Shown here one piece after another: positions 59,825 to 64,000 of a stretch of DNA of 64,000 nt (the first letter of the stretch is position 1; the number at the start of each line of letters is the position of its first letter). The DNA lies in assembly GCA_002215645.1 (NCBI GenBank), contig NGFI01000014.1, positions 372,001-436,000 on the forward strand, read 5' to 3'. The notes under the pieces were generated by a model. That model made no database searches. It saw only the letters and a list, made by a program, of their open reading frames with translations, and was not told the origin of the DNA. The stretch comes from Gemmatimonadetes bacterium 2013_60CM_65_52. GTDB lineage: Bacteria; Gemmatimonadota; Gemmatimonadetes; Gemmatimonadales; Gemmatimonadaceae. Both the position numbers and the translations under genes were made by a program.

Positions 59825-59941
59825 GGCGTCGCGGGCGATTGAACGTCACCAAGACTGCAGGCGGTGGCGAGCGGCGCAAGTGCGGAGCGCACTGGACGAC
59901 AGCGCATCGCCGATGAATAGTTCAGGGTATCACTGGCCGGA

Positions 59942-60367
59942 GTGGAAATGCAGCACCCTGTCGTCCGCCGGGAATTTGTTCGCGTCGCGTTCGGAGCGGC
60001 CGCCGCGCTGCTCATCCCCTTCCGTACCACGCGCGCGATGTCCGCTCCGGCACCTCACCCGACCCCGCGTCCCGGCATCACCGCGGCCAAGGTGTTGAGG
60101 GGCGACCAGGTGGGGAACGACCCAAAGCTGGCGGCTATCTTCGACGGCGTGCGTACGATGCCGGAAATCGTCGATGGAATCGGCTGTCAGTGCGGCTGCG
60201 CGGCGTCGGAAGGATTCTACTCCCTGCTCACGTGCTACGAGGGTGAGAGCGCGATGGCGAGAGGCTGCGCGATATGCCAGGGCCAGGGCGCCCTCGTCGT
60301 ACGACTCCACAGAGACGGCAAGTCGCTCGACGAGATTCGCAGAGCCATCGACGCGAAGTTCGGTTGA
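59942..60367 (+). CDS. PCYCGC-like exported metal-binding domain protein with Tat-like signal
   Basis: 141 residues from GTG 59942. The N-terminus VVRREFVRVAFGAAAALLIPF is twin-arginine-like (RREFV plus hydrophobic stretch). The mature part has MPEIVDGIGCQCGCAASEGFYSLLTCYEGE and GCAICQGQGALVVRLHRDGKSLDEIRRAID, the Cys-rich pattern of the PCYCGC family (CxCGC...C...CxxC). Six Cys residues could bind a metal, perhaps copper or a cofactor. It is followed 2 bp later by the DUF2911 gene, suggesting an operon. Function unknown. Confidence 0.7.
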   Translation: MEMQHPVVRREFVRVAFGAAAALLIPFRTTRAMSAPAPHPTPRPGITAAKVLRGDQVGNDPKLAAIFDGVRTMPEIVDGIGCQCGCAASEGFYSLLTCYEGESAMARGCAICQGQGALVVRLHRDGKSLDEIRRAIDAKFG

Positions 60368-60369
60368 CC

Positions 60370-61257
60370 ATGCGGTGCACGATGCGACCGCTCTCGGTCA
60401 TCGCCATTGCCGTGCTCGCGTGTCCAGCGAACGCCCAGATCCGCGCGAGCGAGCCCGCGACGGTCACGCAGACCATCGACGGCACGAAAATCACCATGCA
60501 GTACTCGCGTCCGCGGGCGCGTGGACGCGAGACGCTGTTCGGCTCGCCCGACGTGGTGCGGTGGAACGAGGTGTGGACACCGGGCGCCAACTATGCGACG
60601 ACGCTCGAAGTGAGCAAACCGGTGAAGCTGGAGGGCCATCCGGTGAAACCGGGCACGTACTCGGTGTGGATGGTCGTCCGCCAATCGGGCGAGTGGACCT
60701 TCGTGCTCGATCCGAACGTGCGCATCTACCACATGTTCCCGCCGGACTCGAGCGACCGGCAGGTGAGGTTTCCGATTCATCCGCACGATGGGCCGTTCAC
60801 CGAGGTTCTGACGTGGTCGGTGCCGGAGATTCGCGCTGACGGCGGGACGCTGGTGATGCAGTGGGGACGCACTCGGGTGGACATGCAGGTCGAGGTCGAG
60901 CCTTCGCTCCGCATCACGATGGACGAAGCCGATGCCCTCCCCTATCTCGGCGAGTACACGTTCACGAGGAACCGGCGCGCCGGCGCCACGGTCACGTCGA
61001 AATTCTTCGTCGTGTATGAGCAGAACACGCTCAAGGGCTATTGGGAGCCGGACGACGCGTATTATCACCACTTCGCCCTGATTCGCATCGCGCCGGACTG
61101 GTTCGCGCCGGGCGTGTACGACGAGCAGGGCCGGATCTACGAGGTGTATCGCCCCGACATGACGGTGGAGTTCAAGCGCGAAGAGGGGCGCGTCATGTCA
61201 CTGGAGATTCGCATGGACAACGATTTCGTGTGGGGCACCGCGAAGCGCGTCCATTAG
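60370..61257 (+). CDS. DUF2911 domain protein, secreted
   Basis: 295 residues from ATG 60370; ATG 60382 is close and also possible. The signal peptide includes MRPLSVIAIAVLACPANAQ. The DUF2911 beta-rich domain (about 30-180) has IDGTKITMQYSRPRARGRETLFG, VRWNEVWTPGANYATTLEVSKPVKLEG and PVKPGTYSVWMVVRQSGEWTFVLDP. A second domain (about 190-295) is predicted beta. The family is common in Bacteroidota and Gemmatimonadota and of unknown function. It begins 2 bp after the PCYCGC-like gene and precedes a GNAT gene by 8 bp. Confidence 0.85.
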   Translation: MRCTMRPLSVIAIAVLACPANAQIRASEPATVTQTIDGTKITMQYSRPRARGRETLFGSPDVVRWNEVWTPGANYATTLEVSKPVKLEGHPVKPGTYSVWMVVRQSGEWTFVLDPNVRIYHMFPPDSSDRQVRFPIHPHDGPFTEVLTWSVPEIRADGGTLVMQWGRTRVDMQVEVEPSLRITMDEADALPYLGEYTFTRNRRAGATVTSKFFVVYEQNTLKGYWEPDDAYYHHFALIRIAPDWFAPGVYDEQGRIYEVYRPDMTVEFKREEGRVMSLEIRMDNDFVWGTAKRVH

Positions 61258-61265
61258 ACTCCGGC

Positions 61266-61559
61266 ATGGCGAACGAGGATCTGGAAGTCGTCGACAACGC
61301 GGACGCGTCGCGCTTCGAGGTGCACGTCGGAGACGATGTCGCGTACTCCGAGTATCGGCGCCATGACCACGTGATCGTGTTCACGCACACTTTCGTCCCG
61401 CCCGAGCTCGAGGGGCATGGGATTGGCGGCCGACTCGCGAAGGTCGCGCTCGACCGCGCGCGCGCGGAAGGCCTCGCGGTCGTTGCGCGATGCCCGTTCA
61501 TCGCGACGTACATCCGGCGGCACCCGGAGTATCAGGACCTGCTGCAGCACACGACCTGA
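61266..61559 (+). CDS. Small GNAT-fold acetyltransferase (YjdJ/PF14542 type)
   Basis: 97 residues from ATG 61266. RFEVHVGDDVAYSEYRRHDHVIVFTHTFVPPELEGHGIGGRLAKVALDRARAEGLAVVARCPFIATYIRRHPEY contains the acetyl-CoA loop GHGIGGRLA and the CPFIATYIRRHPEYQDL signature of the minimal GNAT family. The substrate is unknown. It is 8 bp downstream of the DUF2911 gene, and converges on the DUF3108 gene. Confidence 0.88.
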   Translation: MANEDLEVVDNADASRFEVHVGDDVAYSEYRRHDHVIVFTHTFVPPELEGHGIGGRLAKVALDRARAEGLAVVARCPFIATYIRRHPEYQDLLQHTT

Positions 61560-61560
61560 G

Positions 61561-62370
61561 CTACTTGCTCGTCGACGCTTCGCGGAGGGTGAGTGCCACC
61601 GATCCCATGACCGGAACGTGGCTCTTGAGCATCACGACCGTTCGCGCCGCATCGTCGCTCAGATACACCTCGGCCTGGCCGCCCTGGCTGAACAGGCCGT
61701 TCGCATTGGTGATCGTCGGCTGTACGACGATCGTCGAAAACGTTCCGGCTGGCACCGTCACGGTGTCCTTCCGCAGCACGCGGATGATGACCTCGCGTCC
61801 CGACTTGAAGTAGCGCGGAATCGTGTCCACCTCGCCCACCCTCAGCGGCAGCGTGCGGACGTAGAAGAGGAACGAGATGTCGTCGAGCGGCTCGTTGGTG
61901 GTAAGCGAATCGACGTCGCCGCTGTACGTCTCGCGGAAGATGCCGCGTTCGGGCGCGATCTCGTAATTCTTCTTGCGGGTATGCGTCAGCTCGCGCTGGT
62001 TCTGCGAGAACCGGCGAGAAACGAAGCGATACGGATCGAACCAGGTATCGAACTGCTCGCTCACCTTGGCGAAGAGAAAACCCGCGTCCAGCCGCAGCGC
62101 CGCATGGTACGTCGGATGACCATCCGTGGTCTCGGACGAGAGCACCTCGAGCGATCCGTTTCCAACCCCGCGTCCCTTGTACTCGACGTCGTAGGTCGCA
62201 CGCTCGCCCACCGACACCCGATAGCCGGACGCCACGGAGGTGACGTCGCTGGCGGGAACCGTGGCGCCGTGCGCCGCCATTGGCTGTGCGCGCAACGGGG
62301 CGCTCCCTCCCAGCAGCGCCAGAGCCACCGGCGCCACAATCAGCCCACGACCAACGTTGAATAGCCTCAC
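61561..62370 (-). CDS. DUF3108 domain protein, secreted
   Basis: 269 residues from GTG 62370, preceded by AGGAG at 5 bp spacing. The signal peptide is LIVAPVALALLGGSAPLRAQ. The DUF3108 domain has YRVSVGERATYDVEYKGRGVGNGSLEVL, YHAALRLDAGFLFAKVSEQFDTWFDPYRFVSRRFSQNQRELTHTRKKNYEI and DISFLFYVRTLPLRVGEVDTIPRYFKSGREVIIRVLRKDTVTVPAGTFSTIVVQP. Function unknown; often called an outer-membrane-associated or lipid-related protein. It is divergent from the TetR gene at 62537, with two operator-like repeats between them. Confidence 0.85.
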   Translation of the reverse strand: MRLFNVGRGLIVAPVALALLGGSAPLRAQPMAAHGATVPASDVTSVASGYRVSVGERATYDVEYKGRGVGNGSLEVLSSETTDGHPTYHAALRLDAGFLFAKVSEQFDTWFDPYRFVSRRFSQNQRELTHTRKKNYEIAPERGIFRETYSGDVDSLTTNEPLDDISFLFYVRTLPLRVGEVDTIPRYFKSGREVIIRVLRKDTVTVPAGTFSTIVVQPTITNANGLFSQGGQAEVYLSDDAARTVVMLKSHVPVMGSVALTLREASTSK

Positions 62371-62413
62371 GATTGCTCCTGCGTCCTGAATCCGGCCGGT
62401 GTGTAGGGTGTAC

Positions 62414-62437
62414 AAAGTAGACCAAGTCGTCTACTTT
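62414..62437. promoter_or_regulatory. Operator 1 between DUF3108 and TetR genes
   Basis: AAAGTAGAC and GTCTACTTT are perfect 9-bp inverted arms around CAAGTC. It lies in the 166-bp divergent region, 44-67 bp upstream of the DUF3108 start. The core TAGAC...GTCTA is shared with operator 2, so both are probably bound by the adjacent TetR protein. Confidence 0.7.
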
Positions 62438-62443
62438 ACATGA

Positions 62444-62465
62444 AACTAGACCGTTTGGTCTGGTT
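62444..62465. promoter_or_regulatory. Operator 2 between DUF3108 and TetR genes
   Basis: AACTAGACC and GGTCTGGTT form 9-bp inverted arms around GTTT with one mismatch (position 4). It begins 7 bp after operator 1 and just precedes a TTGACA-like box on the minus strand (62470-62465). Confidence 0.65.
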
Positions 62466-62536
62466 GTCAAGCACCCCGCGCCGACCTATCGTCCATCCAC
62501 ACCAGATACGCACCCAATGGCCACCCGGTTCCCTGG

Positions 62537-63202
62537 ATGACACGCCCAACCCCTGCTCCCCGACATTTCGTCACGAGACGAGGCATCCCCGGGTTGGACA
62601 CGGATGCCGGCGACGCACGCGTCCCGACGCAGGAGCGTGGCACACGGCGGGTGGAGGCCATTCTCGACGCCGCGGCGGAGCTGGTGACTGAGCTGGGCGT
62701 CGAAGGCGTTACCGCGCAGGCGCTGGCCGATCGCGCCGCGACGTCCAAGGGGTCGCTCTACCACTTTTTCCCGGACGTGTCCGCGGTGTTGCGCGCGCTC
62801 GGCGAGCGACATCTCGGGGAGATCGAGGCGATCGTCCTGCGGATCGAGCAGGACGAACAGATTCCGTGGCGGCAGCTTTCAGCTGACGACGTGGTTGCCC
62901 TGATGCTCGCGCCGCTCGATTACCTCGAGCGCAACTGCGACCTCCTCGCGCTCGTGCGTGCGCCGAACATTTTGCCGCGCCCATCGCGCTCCATGCAGCC
63001 GATGCTCTCGTTCGTCGAGTTCATTCTCGAGGCGCGGTTTCCTCTCATGCCGGAGGCGAGGCGTGCCGCTCGCGCGGCTACGATCGTGGCGGTCATCGAC
63101 GGCGTCGTCGGCACGGCAACACGCGGATGCTCGGCAGGTGCGCCGGACATGCGACGCGATCTCGAGGAACTCCTCGTGCTGTACCTCGCCGGCATCGACT
63201 GA
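62537..63202 (+). CDS. TetR/AcrR-family transcriptional regulator
   Basis: 221 residues. The first 37 residues are an extra unstructured tail; then the TetR DNA-binding domain follows: RRVEAILDAAAELVTELGVEGVTAQALADRAATSKGSLYHFFPDVSAVLRALGERH. The C-terminal TetR ligand domain spans about 95-215. It likely represses itself and the divergent DUF3108 gene through the two operators at 62414-62465. The ligand is unknown. ATG 62537 is used; a start closer to residue 33 is possible. Confidence 0.92.
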   Translation: MTRPTPAPRHFVTRRGIPGLDTDAGDARVPTQERGTRRVEAILDAAAELVTELGVEGVTAQALADRAATSKGSLYHFFPDVSAVLRALGERHLGEIEAIVLRIEQDEQIPWRQLSADDVVALMLAPLDYLERNCDLLALVRAPNILPRPSRSMQPMLSFVEFILEARFPLMPEARRAARAATIVAVIDGVVGTATRGCSAGAPDMRRDLEELLVLYLAGID

Positions 63203-63298
63203 ACGGCGTGGCGTCCACGGTCGAGCTCGATGCACATGAGCTCCCGCGGCGCTTTTTGTGCACTCCTGACCATGCCATTTTCATTTGGGAGTGCCACA

Positions 63299-63811
63299 AT
63301 GCGAACTCATGCGAACGTGCTCGTCGCCCTTACGCTTGCCGTCGCCGCTGTGTCGTCGCCGGCGTTCGCGCAGGAACACGGCCACGGTCATGGGAACGAC
63401 AAGGATCGTGACCGGGGACGCGGTTCGGGTGAACGAGAAAATCGCGATCGGGACGAGCAGCGGGGCCACGACCAGAACCGCGGCCGTCAGCCCGATCGCG
63501 TCTATGTCCAATCCAACGGCAACGTGGCGCGTATCCCGCCCGGTCTGGCCAAGAAACCCGGCGGCATGCCGCCCGGACAGTACAAGAAGTACTACCGTCC
63601 GTCTGACGGCGTCGTCGTTCTTCGCGACGTCTTCAACGAGCGCGGCTATACCGTCGTCCGGACGTCACCGTACGGTGCATCGCAGTACGTCTACTATCGC
63701 GCCCCGGACGGCACCGTCCGTCGCGCCATCGTGAGCCCCGGAGCGACCCGGCTGACCTTCACGAACGTGCCGATGGCGCTTCTTCAGGAGATTCTCGCGC
63801 GGCTATACTGA
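63299..63811 (+). CDS. Secreted charged, His/Asp/Arg-rich small protein
   Basis: 170 residues from ATG 63299, preceded by GGGAG. Signal peptide MRTHANVLVALTLAVAAVSSPAFAQ. A low-complexity segment rich in His, Gly, Asp and Arg follows (EHGHGHGNDKDRDRGRGSGERE, about 26-70), then VARIPPGLAKKPGGMPPGQYKKYYRPSDGV, and a C-terminal beta-rich part VVVLRDVFNERGYTVVRTSPYGASQYVYYRAPDGTVRRAIVSPG. It resembles RcnB-like/DUF1236-like periplasmic proteins in outline only. Function unknown. Confidence 0.7.
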   Translation: MRTHANVLVALTLAVAAVSSPAFAQEHGHGHGNDKDRDRGRGSGERENRDRDEQRGHDQNRGRQPDRVYVQSNGNVARIPPGLAKKPGGMPPGQYKKYYRPSDGVVVLRDVFNERGYTVVRTSPYGASQYVYYRAPDGTVRRAIVSPGATRLTFTNVPMALLQEILARLY

Positions 63812-63872
63812 TGCCGGAGGGGTTCGCCCTCCGAGCATGCATCGTTTGCCTCGAAGCTACAAGGCGTGAATT

Positions 63873-63953
63873 AACCACAGAGGACGCAGAGAGCACAGAG
63901 AAAACTACAGAAGTTTTTTGTCGTTCTCTGTGCTCTTTGTGTGCTCTGTGGTT
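63873..63953. repeat. MITE-like near-perfect palindrome (CACAGAG repeat)
   Basis: The left arm starts AACCACAGAGGACGCAGAG and continues to AAAAC (63873-63904). The right arm, GTTCTCTGTGCTC through CTCTGTGGTT (63923-63953), is its reverse complement with about four differences. The 18-base loop includes AAGTTTTTT. The CACAGAG-rich sequence is of the kind widely dispersed in environmental bacterial genomes. The remaining gap, 63812-63872 and 63954-64000, shows nothing else. Confidence 0.7.
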
Positions 63954-64000
63954 CAATTGCTGTCCTCACAGATTTTATGAGACCGAAACGGCGCGGAGGG

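Noticed and set aside
63759-63956. 65-codon minus-strand ORF at the window end
   Set aside because: It is read through the CACAGAG palindrome and gives the spurious NHRAHKEHRER-type product that such repeats always produce.
1-64000. tRNA, rRNA, CRISPR arrays, integrases or prophage genes
   Set aside because: I looked for tRNA-like cloverleafs with TTCGAAT-type loops, rRNA blocks, regular direct repeats and mobile-element proteins, and saw none.

Overview
The window is about 65% GC and densely packed with genes. It carries no rRNA, tRNA, CRISPR array, prophage or insertion sequence, and looks like ordinary chromosomal backbone. The mix of genes suggests a Gemmatimonadota chromosome, perhaps from a draft or metagenome assembly: secreted M14, S9, M24 and P1 peptidases, a short carboxypeptidase-regulatory/TonB-plug protein without a barrel, DUF2911 and DUF3108 proteins, Omp85-like barrels and GT87 glycosyltransferases. 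This taxonomic guess comes from gene content only. Two genes (an ABC exporter at 10586-12390 and a P1 peptidase at 20798-21963) are each broken by an apparent single-base deletion, which may be sequencing error.

Layout. 1-4200: proline catabolism (P5C dehydrogenase, cut by the window edge), a plug-domain protein, a PhzF isomerase and a small membrane protein. 4291-9024: a tightly coupled serine operon (serA, FAD-linked oxidase, serB-like phosphatase, class V aminotransferase). 9021-13578: diguanylate cyclase, broken ABC exporter, GT87 glycosyltransferase. 13686-15984: an ATP-grasp ligase and a flavin monooxygenase of the SsuD/SfnG kind, preceded by a promoter, a Met/Cys-rich short ORF and a strong terminator hairpin. 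16014-21963: Omp85-like barrel protein, M14 carboxypeptidase, P1 peptidase. 22007-26445: a Phe/Tyr-rich short ORF and terminator leading into DAHP synthase, chorismate mutase, prephenate dehydrogenase and an ABC exporter. 26423-32825: aromatic amino acid decarboxylase with a DedA/VTT protein, GH20 hexosaminidase, secreted MetX-fold hydrolase, MsrA. 32586-39618: TetR, TolC, adaptor and RND efflux operon. 40054-46230: DUF4118-like and small membrane proteins, SulP transporter, HAD phosphatase, second GT87, ChbG deacetylase and GT2. 46519-53526: L,D-transpeptidase, sensor kinase, BamA-like protein, persulfide-dioxygenase-like MBL/rhodanese fusion. 53534-57396: a coupled pair of proline-specific peptidases (DPP-IV-like and aminopeptidase P). 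57550-64000: MutM-like glycosylase, another ATP-grasp protein, PCYCGC-like and DUF2911 proteins, a GNAT, a DUF3108 protein divergent from a TetR regulator with two clear operators, a secreted charged protein, and a MITE-like palindrome at the very end.

The most notable signals are two amino-acid-rich leader ORFs 6 kb apart. Each starts at the predicted transcription start (leaderless mRNA) and is followed by an intrinsic terminator-type hairpin ahead of a biosynthetic or scavenging operon. One has Phe/Tyr codons before aromatic genes. The other has Met/Cys codons before an ATP-grasp/LLM monooxygenase pair, and is the best candidate here for an undescribed system: sulfur-responsive attenuation of a putative organosulfur-scavenging or peptide-modifying pathway.
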